A stretch of 64,000 nt of DNA from UBA7803 sp034522075 (GCA_034522075.1 JAXHLO010000023.1:62001-126000); one strand, 5' to 3'. Counted from the first letter of the stretch, positions 34,004 through 43,080 are shown. Notes: generated by a model from the letters alone, not told the origin. Program-made: numbers and translations.

Positions 34004-35086
34004 CTATTCGAACATGATGACGTTGCGGGCGACTTCGCCGGTTTCCAACGCCTTCATGGCGTCATTCACGTCCTCGAGTTTGATGTGGCTGGAGATCATG
34101 TCATCGAGGTGCAGCTTGCCCTGCAGATACAGCTCGACGAAGCGCGGCATGTCGATACGGAAGCGGTTGGAGCCCATGAACGAACCCTGGATCTTCTTCT
34201 CGAAGAGGAAATCCACACCGTGCAGCGACACCATGTCGCCGGGTGGAATCATGCCCATGATCGTGGCCATGCCGCCGTTGCGCAGCATGTTGAAAGCCTG
34301 CTCGGCGGTGGCTTTGAGGCCGATGGCCTCGAAGGTGTAGTGAGCACCGCCGTCGGTCAGTTCCTTCACGGCTTCGATGGCGTCGGTATCTTTGGCATTG
34401 ACCACGTCGGTGGCCCCGAACTTACGAGCCAGCTCGAGCTTCGACGGCACCATGTCGACAGCGATGATGCGGCTGGCGCCGGCAATGGCGGCACCGTTGA
34501 CGCAGGACAAACCTACGCCGCCGCAGCCGATGACAGCCACCGTGCTGCCGGGCTCCACCTTGGCGGTATGAATCACGGCGCCGACCCCGGTGGTCACACA
34601 GCAGCCGATGAGCGCTGCACGGTCCATCGGCATATCCTCGCGGATCTTCGCCACGGCGTGTTCGTGCACGAGCATGTGCTCGGCAAACGAGCCCAGATTG
34701 GCGAACTGGGTGAGCGGCTTGCCGCCGTGGGACAGGCGTGATTCCTGATCCTGACCGCGCTTGGTTTCCGGCTCCTGGCACAGGGTCAGATGCCCGGTGA
34801 GGCAGTATTCGCAGTGTCCGCAGAACACCGACAGACAGGTGATGACGTGATCGCCGGGCTTGACGTAGTGGACGTCAGAGCCAACCTGCTCCACCACGCC
34901 GGCACTTTCGTGGCCGAGCACCATGGGCAACTGGCCCGGATAGGTGCCATTGTAGAAATGCAGGTCGGAATGACACACACCAGCCGCCACGGTGCGGATC
35001 AGCACCTCGCGAGGGCCCGGCTTGGAAACCTGGATATCCTCGATCTCCATGGGTTGATTGACCTCGCGGAATACGGCTGCCTTCAT
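34004..35086 (-). CDS. Zinc-dependent alcohol dehydrogenase
   Basis: A 360-residue medium-chain dehydrogenase with N-terminal catalytic domain (GVCHSDLHF zinc ligand Cys, GHESAGVVEQVG), the structural zinc loop of four Cys (FCGHCEYCLTGHLTLC) and the nucleotide-binding GCGGVGLSCVNGA. The sequence is closest to class III/mycothiol-type and cinnamyl-type enzymes, but the substrate is not defined. It precedes the FAH-family gene and lies 130 bp from the pdxA stop, with a REP sequence between. Confidence 0.92.
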   Translation of the reverse strand: MKAAVFREVNQPMEIEDIQVSKPGPREVLIRTVAAGVCHSDLHFYNGTYPGQLPMVLGHESAGVVEQVGSDVHYVKPGDHVITCLSVFCGHCEYCLTGHLTLCQEPETKRGQDQESRLSHGGKPLTQFANLGSFAEHMLVHEHAVAKIREDMPMDRAALIGCCVTTGVGAVIHTAKVEPGSTVAVIGCGGVGLSCVNGAAIAGASRIIAVDMVPSKLELARKFGATDVVNAKDTDAIEAVKELTDGGAHYTFEAIGLKATAEQAFNMLRNGGMATIMGMIPPGDMVSLHGVDFLFEKKIQGSFMGSNRFRIDMPRFVELYLQGKLHLDDMISSHIKLEDVNDAMKALETGEVARNVIMFE

Positions 35087-35125
35087 GATGACTCCCCGGT
35101 TTGCTGAAGCTTGTAACCCGAAACT

Positions 35126-35171
35126 TGTGGGAGCGATCTCCAGATCGCGACTGGAAAGTCGCTCCTACAGG
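35126..35171. repeat. REP-like palindromic sequence
   Basis: TGTGGGAGCGA at 35127-35137 and TCGCTCCTACA at 35160-35170 form an imperfect inverted repeat. Inside is the perfect hairpin GCGATCT-CC-AGATCGC at 35134-35149. This is the GTAGGAGCGA-type REP known from Pseudomonas and Xanthomonas relatives. It lies between the alcohol dehydrogenase gene and the pdxA stop. Confidence 0.7.
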
Positions 35172-35216
35172 CCACAGGCTGTTGAAAAATGTAGGTTGGC
35201 AGTTTGCCCCACGCCG

Positions 35217-36245
35217 CTAGAGCTGCGCAAGGCGGCCGTCGATGAGCGCCTGCGCGGCCTCGATGGCTGCAGTCAGACCACGCGGGTCGGCGCAGCCCAG
35301 GCCGGCGATGTCGAATGCGGTGCCGTGGTCCACGGATGTACGTACGAACGGAATGCCCAGCGTTGCCGTGGTGCTGGCATGAAAGTCGTGAACTTTGATG
35401 GCGATGTGGCCCTGGTCGTGATACAGAGCCAGAACCACGTCGAACTCGCCGGCAATGGCACGGTTGAACACGGAGTCGGCGGGCCATGGGCCGGATACGT
35501 TCAGTCCCGCCTGGCGCGCCGCGGTCACGGCAGGAACCAGCTCGTCGATCTCTTCGCGGCCCAGCAGCCCGCCCTCACCACCGTGAGGGTTCAGGGCTGC
35601 CACGGCGATGCGGGCACCTGGCATGCCCCAGCCTGCCAGGGTCTGGGCGGTCAGGTGCAGCTTGCTCACGACATTGTCGCGGGTCACATAGCGGGCAGCT
35701 TCCACCAGCGACTTGTGGGTGGACAGATGCACCACCCGTAACCCCGGCGTCATGAGCATGGTGGCCGTCCATGCGCTGCCGGTGAGTCGGCCGAGAATCT
35801 CCTGATGGCCGATGTCGTCCACATAGCCGGCGGCGTGAATGGCCTCCTTGTGAATGGGGCCGGTCACCATGCCCGCCAGAGACCCGTCCAGACAGGCCAG
35901 CGCCGCCGTCTCCACAGCGCGCACGGACAGCTCACCGCACTCGGCAGCCACCTGGCCGTAGCGGAAATCGGGCACGTCTATGCCCAGATCCAGCAGCGCC
36001 AGGGGCTCGCGGACCTCGCGGGGGCTGCCCACCGCCTGCAGCGGCGGCAGAATGACACCGGCCGCATCAGCCCCGGCCTGGAGCGCCCACCGGGTGCCGA
36101 TGAACACCAGCGGACGGGCGGGGACACGGCCCGAGTCGTGATAGCCGGCCAGCACCCGGGCGGCGACCTCCGGGCCGATGCCGGCGGGATCTCCCAAGGT
36201 CACAGCAAGCGGCAGGGTCAGACTCGATACTGTATATTTATCCAC
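35217..36245 (-). CDS. pdxA: 4-hydroxythreonine-4-phosphate dehydrogenase (PdxA family)
   Basis: A 342-residue NAD-dependent enzyme of the PdxA fold, with VTLGDPAGIGPEV at the start, the substrate motif GPIHKEAIHAAG, HGGEGGLLG with its His metal ligand, and ALYHDQGHIAIKV. PdxA makes the precursor of pyridoxal phosphate; PdxA2-like relatives act on other hydroxyacid phosphates. The annotated start is GTG at 36245 and its ATA-rich upstream overlaps the divergent gene by almost nothing, so the exact start is uncertain. Confidence 0.9.
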   Translation of the reverse strand: MDKYTVSSLTLPLAVTLGDPAGIGPEVAARVLAGYHDSGRVPARPLVFIGTRWALQAGADAAGVILPPLQAVGSPREVREPLALLDLGIDVPDFRYGQVAAECGELSVRAVETAALACLDGSLAGMVTGPIHKEAIHAAGYVDDIGHQEILGRLTGSAWTATMLMTPGLRVVHLSTHKSLVEAARYVTRDNVVSKLHLTAQTLAGWGMPGARIAVAALNPHGGEGGLLGREEIDELVPAVTAARQAGLNVSGPWPADSVFNRAIAGEFDVVLALYHDQGHIAIKVHDFHASTTATLGIPFVRTSVDHGTAFDIAGLGCADPRGLTAAIEAAQALIDGRLAQL

Positions 36246-36246
36246 T

Positions 36247-36504
36247 ATGACGCCACGCCTGACAGACCTGCGGGAGAGTTTTCGAGTCTACGCCCTCTGC
36301 GTACCCTGCGGACGCATGGAGGCACTGGACCTCGATGCCGCCCTGGCACATCTGGGCAACGACGGCAGCGTCGCGGATCTGCGCGCCCGGATACGCTGCG
36401 GACGGTGCGGCGCCCGGACCCGCGACATCCGTATCGTCTATGTGGGCCCGCGGGACCGGCCGGCGGCCTTTCACTACCGGCGCCACGGGCATCCCGACAC
36501 GTGA
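36247..36504 (+). CDS. Small zinc-ribbon-like protein
   Basis: An 85-residue protein starting MTPRLTDLRESF with two Cys pairs: CVPCG at residues about 20-24 and CGRCG at about 57-61, spaced like a zinc ribbon. It is a common product beside pdxA-like genes but its role is unknown. It is divergent from pdxA, with start codons 1 bp apart, so the two promoters must overlap the opposite coding regions. Confidence 0.6.
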   Translation: MTPRLTDLRESFRVYALCVPCGRMEALDLDAALAHLGNDGSVADLRARIRCGRCGARTRDIRIVYVGPRDRPAAFHYRRHGHPDT

Positions 36505-36558
36505 GAATCCCGGTCAATCCGGTTAACATGCGTTCACACAAAACGAAGCGGAACGCGT

Positions 36559-36738
36559 ATGGGAATCGAGGTTGGCGGCCTGTTCGGGCTCATCGTGCTG
36601 ATCCTGGACATCTGGGCCATCGTCAAGACTATTCAGAGCCCGGCCGGTACCGGCAGCAAGGTTGCCTGGATAGTGCTGATTCTGCTGCTGCCGTTGCTGG
36701 GCTTCGTGCTGTGGCTGATTTTCGGGCCCAAAGGCTGA
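36559..36738 (+). CDS. Short membrane protein (PLDc_N-like)
   Basis: A 59-residue protein (MGIEVGGLFGLIVL..., ending FGPKG) with two membrane helices at about 8-24 and 36-54. The Pro-Leu-Leu-Gly-Phe and WLIFGPK end resemble the N-terminal domain of phospholipase-D-like cardiolipin synthases, often found as a stand-alone protein. A GGAA-type ribosome site precedes the ATG. Confidence 0.7.
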   Translation: MGIEVGGLFGLIVLILDIWAIVKTIQSPAGTGSKVAWIVLILLLPLLGFVLWLIFGPKG

Positions 36739-36749
36739 CCGTCGGCGGG

Positions 36750-37877
36750 TCAGAGTAGCTCGGTGGCTTCCAGAGTCAGACCGAAGCCCTTGACCCCCAC
36801 GTAGTCCACTTCCCGGCCGGCGATCAGGCGGATCTTCGTCAGACCCAGTTCCCGCAGGATCTGTGCCCCTACGCCGATCTCCAGCCACTGAGCCTTGCGC
36901 GCATCCTCCTTGGTCTGGCTGGTGAGGCGATCCATCGGGACCCCCACGAAACCGGAGCGCAGGTAGATCAGCACGCCGGCCCCCAGCTTCTCGATGCGGT
37001 CGAGAGAGGCATCGAGCAGACTCGCATCGTGCTCCGTCTGCGGGCCGAACACATCGTCGATGAGTTTCTCTCGATGAATGCGCACGGGTACCGAGTCGAG
37101 CCGGCGAATATCGCCGAACACCAGCGCGAGATGCTCGGCCTCCTCGTAGCGGGTACGGTAGGCGTGGGCGCGGGCTTCGCCGATGCGCGTCTGCACACTG
37201 AACTCCAGCGTATGCTCCACCAGATGCTCGCGCTGCTGGCGATAAGAGATCAGATCGGCAATTGAGATTATCTTGAGGCTGTGGGCACGGGCGAACTCGA
37301 GCAGTTGCGGCAGACGCTGCACCGTGCCGTCGTCGTTGACCAGCTCCGAGAGCAGCCCGACCGGCGGACAGCTGGCCAGAGTGGCCAGATCGATGCCGGC
37401 CTCGGTATGCCCCGAGCGTACCAGCACCCCGCCGGTGCGGCCCACCAGCGGGAAGATGTGGCCGGGACGGACGAACTCATCCGGGCCGACGTTGTTGCTG
37501 GCCAGTGCCTGTGCCGTTGCCGCGCGCTCGTCGGCGGAAATACCGGTGGTAAGCCCCTTGACGTAATCGATGGAGACGGTAAACGCCGTGCTCATGGGCG
37601 CGTCGTTACGCGCCACCATGGGTTGGAGATGCAGGCGCTTGGCCTGGTCCTCAGTGATCGGTGTGCACAGAATGCCGCTGGTATGGCGGATCATGAACGC
37701 CACCTTCTCCGGCGTCGCTTTGCTGGCCGCCATGATCAGATCGCCCTCGTTCTCGCGGTCGTCGTCGTCGACCACCACCACCATGTCGCCTGCCGCCACC
37801 GCGGCCAGAGCATCCTCGATGCTGTCGAAACGAGTGGGCAGATCGGCGGTATTGCCGGTGGGTGGCTGGCTGGTCAT
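36750..37877 (-). CDS. ribBX: RibBX: dihydroxybutanone-phosphate synthase with degenerate RibA domain
   Basis: A 375-residue two-domain protein. The RibB domain (to about 205) has DDDDRENEGDLIMAAS and FPLVGRTGGVLVRSGHTEA and makes dihydroxybutanone phosphate for riboflavin. The C-terminal domain follows the RibA (GTP cyclohydrolase II) fold but lacks its zinc Cys motif; the expected RCDCG region reads QTEHDASLLD. Such hybrids are known as RibBX in Shewanella, so GTP cyclohydrolase must be encoded elsewhere. No FMN riboswitch is visible in the 58 bp upstream. Confidence 0.88.
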   Translation of the reverse strand: MTSQPPTGNTADLPTRFDSIEDALAAVAAGDMVVVVDDDDRENEGDLIMAASKATPEKVAFMIRHTSGILCTPITEDQAKRLHLQPMVARNDAPMSTAFTVSIDYVKGLTTGISADERAATAQALASNNVGPDEFVRPGHIFPLVGRTGGVLVRSGHTEAGIDLATLASCPPVGLLSELVNDDGTVQRLPQLLEFARAHSLKIISIADLISYRQQREHLVEHTLEFSVQTRIGEARAHAYRTRYEEAEHLALVFGDIRRLDSVPVRIHREKLIDDVFGPQTEHDASLLDASLDRIEKLGAGVLIYLRSGFVGVPMDRLTSQTKEDARKAQWLEIGVGAQILRELGLTKIRLIAGREVDYVGVKGFGLTLEATELL

Positions 37878-37935
37878 GGAAGGGGCCTGCTGATAGTGTC
37901 GAAAGACAATACGCAAGAATATCACGGGGCCCCAC

Positions 37936-40407
37936 ATGGATCGATCCGACCCAGCCAAGCCGGACGTGGATGCCCTGCTCGAACAGCTTTCCCTGCACGA
38001 GAAAGTGGCGCTGCTGGCGGGTAAGAGCACCTGGGTCACCACCTCGATCCCGCGCCTCGGCATTCCAGCCGTCAAGGTCACGGATGGTCCCAACGGGGCA
38101 CGCGGCTCGGGAGCAAGCGGCGCCAGCGCCGCGTCGTTTCCCGTGGGCAGTGCCCTGGCCGCCGCATGGAATCCAGACCTGGTCAGCGAGGTCGGCGCCG
38201 CCCTGGCCCAGGAGGCCAGGACCAAGAATGCCCAGGTTCTGCTCGGCCCCACGGTGAATCTCCACCGTACGCCCCTGGGCGGACGCAATTTCGAGTGCTA
38301 TTCGGAAGATCCCTGTCTCACCGGGCGGATGGCCAGCGCTTTCATTCAGGGCGTGCAGAGCGAAGGCATCGGTGCGTGCATCAAGCACTTCGTCTGCAAC
38401 GATTCCGAGTTCCAGCGCCACAGCATCTCCAGCGATGTGGACGAACGCACCCTCCGGGAGCTCTATCTGCTGCCGTTCGAGACGGCGATCCGGGAGGCCG
38501 CGCCGTGGGTTGTCATGTCAGCCTACAACCGCATCAACGGTATCTTCGCCAGTTCCCATGCGCGGCTGCTGCGTGACATCCTCAAAGGCGAGTGGGCATT
38601 CGATGGTGTGGTGATCAGCGACTGGGGCGCCGCCCTGGAAACTATGGCCAACTTGAGCGGCGGACTCGACCTGGAAATGCCCGGCCCGGCGCGCAGCCGC
38701 GGACAGGCCCTGGTCACTGCCGTGGAGCAGGGTCAGGCGGCGCAGGCCCATGTGGATGATGCAGCCCGGCGCGTGCTGACCCTGATCGCCCGCAGCGGCC
38801 GGTTTGCCGAGCCCGATCCGCAGCCGGAGCGCAGCGACGACCGGCCGGAGCACCGTGCCCTGGCCCGCCGCGCTGCGGCGGAGAGCATGGTGCTGCTGCG
38901 CAACCGCGGCCTTCTGCCGCTGGACCCGGCGGCCATACGGCGCCTGGCCGTGCTCGGCCCCAATGCCGAAAACGGACAGATCCAGGGCGGCGGCAGCTCT
39001 GCCGTGTTCCCGCACTATGCCGTCATGCCGCTGGCGGCCCTGCGCCAACGCGGTGCATGGCAGGTCGATCACGCGCCGGGCTGTTTCAACCACAAATACC
39101 TGCCGCTGCCCGCCCCCGGCATGCTGCATTACGCCGGCAAACCCGGGGTACGCGTGAGTCTGTTCACGGCCGATCACCTGGAGCCCGTGGCACAGCGCCA
39201 GGTGGAGCTGACCTTCAACCCCATAGGCGGCCTGGCGCTGAATACCCTGGCGTCCGGCCGGTTGGGGGAATCGTTCCGCGCCACGCTGGAAGCGGAGCTG
39301 ACGGCGCCCGCGTCCGGCGAGCACCAATTCGGCTTACTGAGCGCAGGACTGGCGCGGCTGTATCTCGACGAGCAATTGCTCATCGACAACTGGACCAGCC
39401 AGCAGCCGGGCGATGCATTCTTCGGTCAGGGCAGCAGCGAACAGCGCGCCGCCACACGCCTGGAAGCCGGCTGCCGCTATGCCTTGCGCATCGAGTTCGA
39501 GAGCCGGCCGGATACCCAACTCGCCGGTGTGCGCGCGGGCGTCCTGCCGCCGCACCCGGCCGATATGCTCGGCGACGCCGTGGCCCGGGCTCGTGCCGCC
39601 GACGCCGTGGTGCTGGTGGCGGGCTCCAATGCCGACTGGGAAACTGAGGGTAACGACCGCACCAGTCTGGAGCTGCCCGGCGAACAGAATGCGCTCATCG
39701 AAGCCGTCATCGAGGCCAACCCCAATACGGTGGTGGTGCTGAATACCGGGGCCCCGGTTGCCATGCCCTGGCTGGAGCGGGCCAGCGCCGTGCTGCAGGC
39801 CTGGCTGCCGGGGCAGGAATTCGGCAATGCCCTGGCCGACGTGCTCACCGGTCAGGTCAATCCCGCCGGACGGCTGCCCTGCACCATCCCTTACCGCCTG
39901 GAAGACACCCCGGCTTTCACCAGCTACCCGGGCGAGAACGGTCATGTACTTTATGGGGAACGCATTTTCCTGGGTTATCGCTGGTACGACAGCCGCGGCA
40001 TAGAACCCCAGGTACCGTTCGGGCACGGACTGTCGTACACCACCTTCGACTACCACGACCTGCAGTTGCGGCCCCGCGGCGACGCCGTAACGGCAACCGT
40101 GACCGTACAGAACTCCGGCGCCTGCGCCGGCCAGGAAGTCGTGCAGGTGTACGTGGCACCGCCCGCCGCGGGGGATCTGCAGCGTCCTGCTCAGGAACTC
40201 AAAGCTTTCGCCAAGGTATGCCTGGCCGCGGGAGAAACCGTGAACGTCGAACTGCTGCTGGAACCCCGGGACTTCGCCGTGTGGGACATCGGCAGCGGCG
40301 GCTGGCTGGCACCGGCCGGTGACTACGGAATACGTATCGGCGCGTCGTCGCGGGACATCCGTCTGCGCGCGCCCTGGACGATCCGTGAGCCTGTCAGGGC
40401 CGCATGA
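37936..40407 (+). CDS. Glycoside hydrolase family 3 with PA14 domain (beta-glucosidase-like)
   Basis: An 823-residue family-3 glycosidase. The catalytic barrel has the nucleophile Asp229 in GVVISDWGA and the substrate motif KHFVCNDSE. The second domain starts near 305 and is interrupted by a PA14-type insert at about 395-535, followed by the rest of the sandwich and a C-terminal fibronectin-like domain with GHGLSYTTFDY. No signal peptide is seen, so it is probably cytoplasmic and cleaves imported oligosaccharides. It is divergent from RibBX. Confidence 0.92.
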   Translation: MDRSDPAKPDVDALLEQLSLHEKVALLAGKSTWVTTSIPRLGIPAVKVTDGPNGARGSGASGASAASFPVGSALAAAWNPDLVSEVGAALAQEARTKNAQVLLGPTVNLHRTPLGGRNFECYSEDPCLTGRMASAFIQGVQSEGIGACIKHFVCNDSEFQRHSISSDVDERTLRELYLLPFETAIREAAPWVVMSAYNRINGIFASSHARLLRDILKGEWAFDGVVISDWGAALETMANLSGGLDLEMPGPARSRGQALVTAVEQGQAAQAHVDDAARRVLTLIARSGRFAEPDPQPERSDDRPEHRALARRAAAESMVLLRNRGLLPLDPAAIRRLAVLGPNAENGQIQGGGSSAVFPHYAVMPLAALRQRGAWQVDHAPGCFNHKYLPLPAPGMLHYAGKPGVRVSLFTADHLEPVAQRQVELTFNPIGGLALNTLASGRLGESFRATLEAELTAPASGEHQFGLLSAGLARLYLDEQLLIDNWTSQQPGDAFFGQGSSEQRAATRLEAGCRYALRIEFESRPDTQLAGVRAGVLPPHPADMLGDAVARARAADAVVLVAGSNADWETEGNDRTSLELPGEQNALIEAVIEANPNTVVVLNTGAPVAMPWLERASAVLQAWLPGQEFGNALADVLTGQVNPAGRLPCTIPYRLEDTPAFTSYPGENGHVLYGERIFLGYRWYDSRGIEPQVPFGHGLSYTTFDYHDLQLRPRGDAVTATVTVQNSGACAGQEVVQVYVAPPAAGDLQRPAQELKAFAKVCLAAGETVNVELLLEPRDFAVWDIGSGGWLAPAGDYGIRIGASSRDIRLRAPWTIREPVRAA

Positions 40408-40609
40408 ACATGTGGTCTTCATCACCCTGGGCGTTATCGATCTGATACTGCAGCACCGCGCGCAGATCCTCCGGGCCTTTGAGATCCCGGTAACGTTCCG
40501 CCAGCGTGGCAAGCATGGCCCGCAGCAGTGGGTCGCCGTCGATGCCGGCTTCCGCAGCCTCCGTCAGGGCGCCATCGATGTGCTCTCTGGCGATGCTGTA
40601 TGCGCTCAT
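40394..40609 (-). CDS. Small uncharacterised helical protein
   Basis: A 71-residue protein (start MSAYSIAREHIDG, ribosome site GGGAG) with Ala/Glu/Leu/Arg composition typical of a helical bundle. It ends DEDHMFMRP and overlaps the last 14 bp of the glycosidase gene. No family is recognised. Confidence 0.5.
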   Translation of the reverse strand: MSAYSIAREHIDGALTEAAEAGIDGDPLLRAMLATLAERYRDLKGPEDLRAVLQYQIDNAQGDEDHMFMRP

Positions 40610-40661
40610 GGTGTCTCCCACCCGTCAGCGAGGCATGCAGTGTACTGTGCCGCCGGCCAAT

Positions 40662-40688
40662 AAAAAAAAGGCCTGTGACAACAGGCCT
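40662..40688 (-). terminator. Intrinsic terminator for the asparaginase-like gene
   Basis: On the minus strand AGGCCTGT-TGTC-ACAGGCCT (40688 to 40669) forms an 8-bp stem followed by eight T residues (40669-40662). It is the best terminator of the window and lies about 160 bp past the asparaginase-like stop. The interval 40689-40843 holds a second palindrome and no gene. Confidence 0.85.
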
Positions 40689-40722
40689 CGAAGATCGCTA
40701 CGCGGGACCAAAATGAGTCCCA

Positions 40723-40743
40723 ATGGCGTGTGGGGTACACACG
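40723..40743. repeat. Palindrome in the asparaginase 3' region
   Basis: GGCGTGTG and CACACGCC are perfect 8-bp arms around GGGTA. The position between the asparaginase stop and the terminator suggests an RNA stem in the 3' untranslated part; function unknown. Confidence 0.45.
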
Positions 40744-40843
40744 CCTATGAAGATGCGCCAGGCCGGCATTTGGTCGCAGACCGGCGGGGCAGCGCCGCCA
40801 TTGTCGGACAAACGCTGTGTCCCCAACTCTGCCCACGGGCGGT

Positions 40844-41356
40844 TCAGTCGCGCAGGAAGACGTTGTGCTCGCGGTCTTTGTGTACCCGGTCGGCGGCGAA
40901 GATCTGGCCGTTCATGACGATGTAGACGCCGGTTGGCAGAACCTGCACGGCAGCGAAGGCCATGCCGACGTTGAAAACCGCGTCGGTCTGGGCAAAACGG
41001 GCCGGCGACAGCGAACCCGTGAGCACGATGGTGCGGTCCGGGAGACCCATGAGGGCCCGGGCCGTGTCGGTCATGGTATCGGTGCCGTGGGTCATGACCA
41101 CGCGGTGCTCCGGGCGCGCCTCGATACGCTGACGGATCTGCGCCCGCTCGGCGTCGGTGATCTCCAGACTGTCCTTGCGCAACAGGGCCAGCATCTCGAA
41201 CGGCACGCGGACCTGCGCCTGACGCAGCAGATCGCCCACCACGGATTCGCCCACTTCGTAGTTGCTCTTGGCATCGAAGTAGACCTTGTCGATGGTACCG
41301 CCGGTGGTCACCACCAGAATCGGCTCCGGATCGTTCTCGGACCAGCTTGAATTCAC
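40844..41356 (-). CDS. Short asparaginase-like protein (N-terminal domain only)
   Basis: A 170-residue protein with the L-asparaginase active-site opening ILVVTTGGTIDKVY and the second catalytic stretch VVMTHGTDTMTDTAR, but nothing of the C-terminal domain, which normally brings the chain to about 330 residues. Stand-alone short forms are known in Proteobacteria and are of uncertain activity. GTG at 41356 with CTGGAG ribosome site is the preferred start. It ends before the intrinsic terminator at 40662. Confidence 0.75.
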   Translation of the reverse strand: MNSSWSENDPEPILVVTTGGTIDKVYFDAKSNYEVGESVVGDLLRQAQVRVPFEMLALLRKDSLEITDAERAQIRQRIEARPEHRVVMTHGTDTMTDTARALMGLPDRTIVLTGSLSPARFAQTDAVFNVGMAFAAVQVLPTGVYIVMNGQIFAADRVHKDREHNVFLRD

Positions 41357-41473
41357 CAGGATACTCCAGGCAGTTCCCAACCATCATAGCGGTGCCGCGG
41401 CCCCGGGGGCCACTGGCCGCCCGGGTGCCAGTTGGAGTATGTTTCCGTCGAACAGGACCGGGGAGCAAGGAAC

Positions 41474-42298
41474 ATGCGTCACGCGACTTCATACCTGAGC
41501 GGCCTGGTGCTGCTGATTGCCGGCGCCACGGCTCACGCCGCCATAGCCGTCAATCCCACCGCCGCAGACGAGCTGCCGCCGGCCATTGTCGGCGAAGGCG
41601 GCGATCCGGCGGGCAGCCATGTGCACTACCACAGTGCCAATGAGGATGCCCGCGGCTATCTGGCGGTGCCGGAGGGGGCGGGACCACATCCCGCCGTCAT
41701 CCTCATCCACGAATGGAACGGCCTGGTGGATCGCATAAGGCAGACGGCCGACAGCTTCGCGGCGGAAGGCTATGTGGCTCTGGCAGCGGATCTGTACAGC
41801 GGCCGCACCGGCAGCAACCGGGAAGAGAACATGGCGCTGGTCCGCGAAACCCTGGCTGAGCCCGATGCAATCATTGCCAACCTGAACGCGGCGGTGAAAT
41901 TTCTCGAGGCCCGGAACGACACCACCGGCAAGGTTGCCGCCATCGGCTGGTGCTACGGCGGCGGCGTGGCGCTGTCGTTTGCCCTCGGCAGCGACGCCCA
42001 TGACGGCACCGCCATCTTCTACGGCCGCCTGCTGGACGACCCGGAGCAGATGCAGCACATACACCATGAGGTGTACGGCACGTTTGCGGAAAACGACTCG
42101 GGCATTCCGCCGGAACAGGTGCACGCCTTCGTCGAGGCGCTGCGCGCGGCCGGCGTGGAAAACGACGTGCACATCTACGACCACGTCAATCACGGGTTCT
42201 GGCTGCACGTCGACCGCGACCCGGAAACCAGCAGCGGCCCGGCGCTCGATGCCTGGCAGCGCCTCAAAGCCTATCTCGACAGAACCCTCGGCAGCTGA
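41474..42298 (+). CDS. Exported dienelactone hydrolase-family protein
   Basis: A 274-residue alpha/beta hydrolase with a signal peptide (1-23). Its nucleophile is Cys160 in GWCYGGGVALSF, as in dienelactone hydrolase; Asp and His follow in GTFAENDSGIPP and YDHVNHGFWLH. Location in the periplasm is inferred from the signal. Its stop overlaps the ATG of the next hydrolase (TGATG), so the two are translationally coupled. Confidence 0.88.
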   Translation: MRHATSYLSGLVLLIAGATAHAAIAVNPTAADELPPAIVGEGGDPAGSHVHYHSANEDARGYLAVPEGAGPHPAVILIHEWNGLVDRIRQTADSFAAEGYVALAADLYSGRTGSNREENMALVRETLAEPDAIIANLNAAVKFLEARNDTTGKVAAIGWCYGGGVALSFALGSDAHDGTAIFYGRLLDDPEQMQHIHHEVYGTFAENDSGIPPEQVHAFVEALRAAGVENDVHIYDHVNHGFWLHVDRDPETSSGPALDAWQRLKAYLDRTLGS

Positions 42299-43080
42299 TG
42301 CGGCTGCCCTATCGGGTGCATGCGGGCCGCGGCCCGCATCTGCTGCTGGTACACGGATTTCTCACCGGCCCGGCCCAGTGGCGGGCCAATCTGCCGGGGC
42401 TGGCTGAACACTTTACCCCCGTGACCGTTTCGCTGTGGGGACATGCCGGGGCCCCGAGCCCGACGGAGCTCGACGCCTACGATCCCCAGGCTTACGTGCG
42501 CGCCTTCGAGACCATCCGCGCAGACCTGGATATAGACGCCTGGTGGCTGCTCGGCTATTCCCTGGGTGCCGGACTCACCATCCGCTACGCCCTGAGCTAC
42601 CCGCAGCGGGTCATGGCTCACGCCTTCACCAATTCCACATCGGCCATGGCCGACGAGGCCCAGCAGCAGGCCTGGCAGGACAACGCCGAGGTGTCTGCCG
42701 CACGCATAGAGAACGGCGGCCGCGCCGCCATGGAACGCATCCCGGTGCATCCCTGCCACGCCCGCAAACTGCCGGCCGATATATACGAAGCACTGTGCGC
42801 CGATGCCCGGCGCCACGACCCCGCCGGTATCGCCAACACCCTGCGGCGTACCAATCCGCGCGTGTCGGTGCGCGGACTGCTGGGTGAGAATCAGCGTCCG
42901 GCTCTGCTCTTGTGCGGCTCCCGGGAGCGCCGTTTCCGTGCGCACCGGGCCCATGCCGCCGGCCACATGCCGCAACTCCAGGTTGCCGATCTGGATGCCG
43001 GGCACGGCATGAACATGGAGGCCCCGCAGGCGTTCAACACTGCCCTGATCGACTTTCTCAGTGCATGCCGCACATCGTAG
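42298..43080 (+). CDS. Alpha/beta-fold hydrolase (MenH-like)
   Basis: A 260-residue alpha/beta hydrolase with LLLVHGFLTGPAQWR, nucleophile Ser88 in GYSLGAGL, an acidic residue near 205-230 and the catalytic His in AGHGMNMEAPQAF. MenH-like proteins are similar in size, but no menaquinone genes are near, so the substrate is open. Coupled to the dienelactone hydrolase upstream; its last 16 bp overlap the acyltransferase gene. Confidence 0.82.
   Translation: MRLPYRVHAGRGPHLLLVHGFLTGPAQWRANLPGLAEHFTPVTVSLWGHAGAPSPTELDAYDPQAYVRAFETIRADLDIDAWWLLGYSLGAGLTIRYALSYPQRVMAHAFTNSTSAMADEAQQQAWQDNAEVSAARIENGGRAAMERIPVHPCHARKLPADIYEALCADARRHDPAGIANTLRRTNPRVSVRGLLGENQRPALLLCGSRERRFRAHRAHAAGHMPQLQVADLDAGHGMNMEAPQAFNTALIDFLSACRTS

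Noticed and set aside
33554..34741. Plus-strand open frame of 395 codons
   Set aside because: Antisense to the FAH-family and alcohol dehydrogenase genes, both with full family motifs.
37878..37935. FMN riboswitch in front of RibBX
   Set aside because: Only 58 bp separate it from the divergent glycosidase start, too short for the aptamer, and no FMN element motif is seen.
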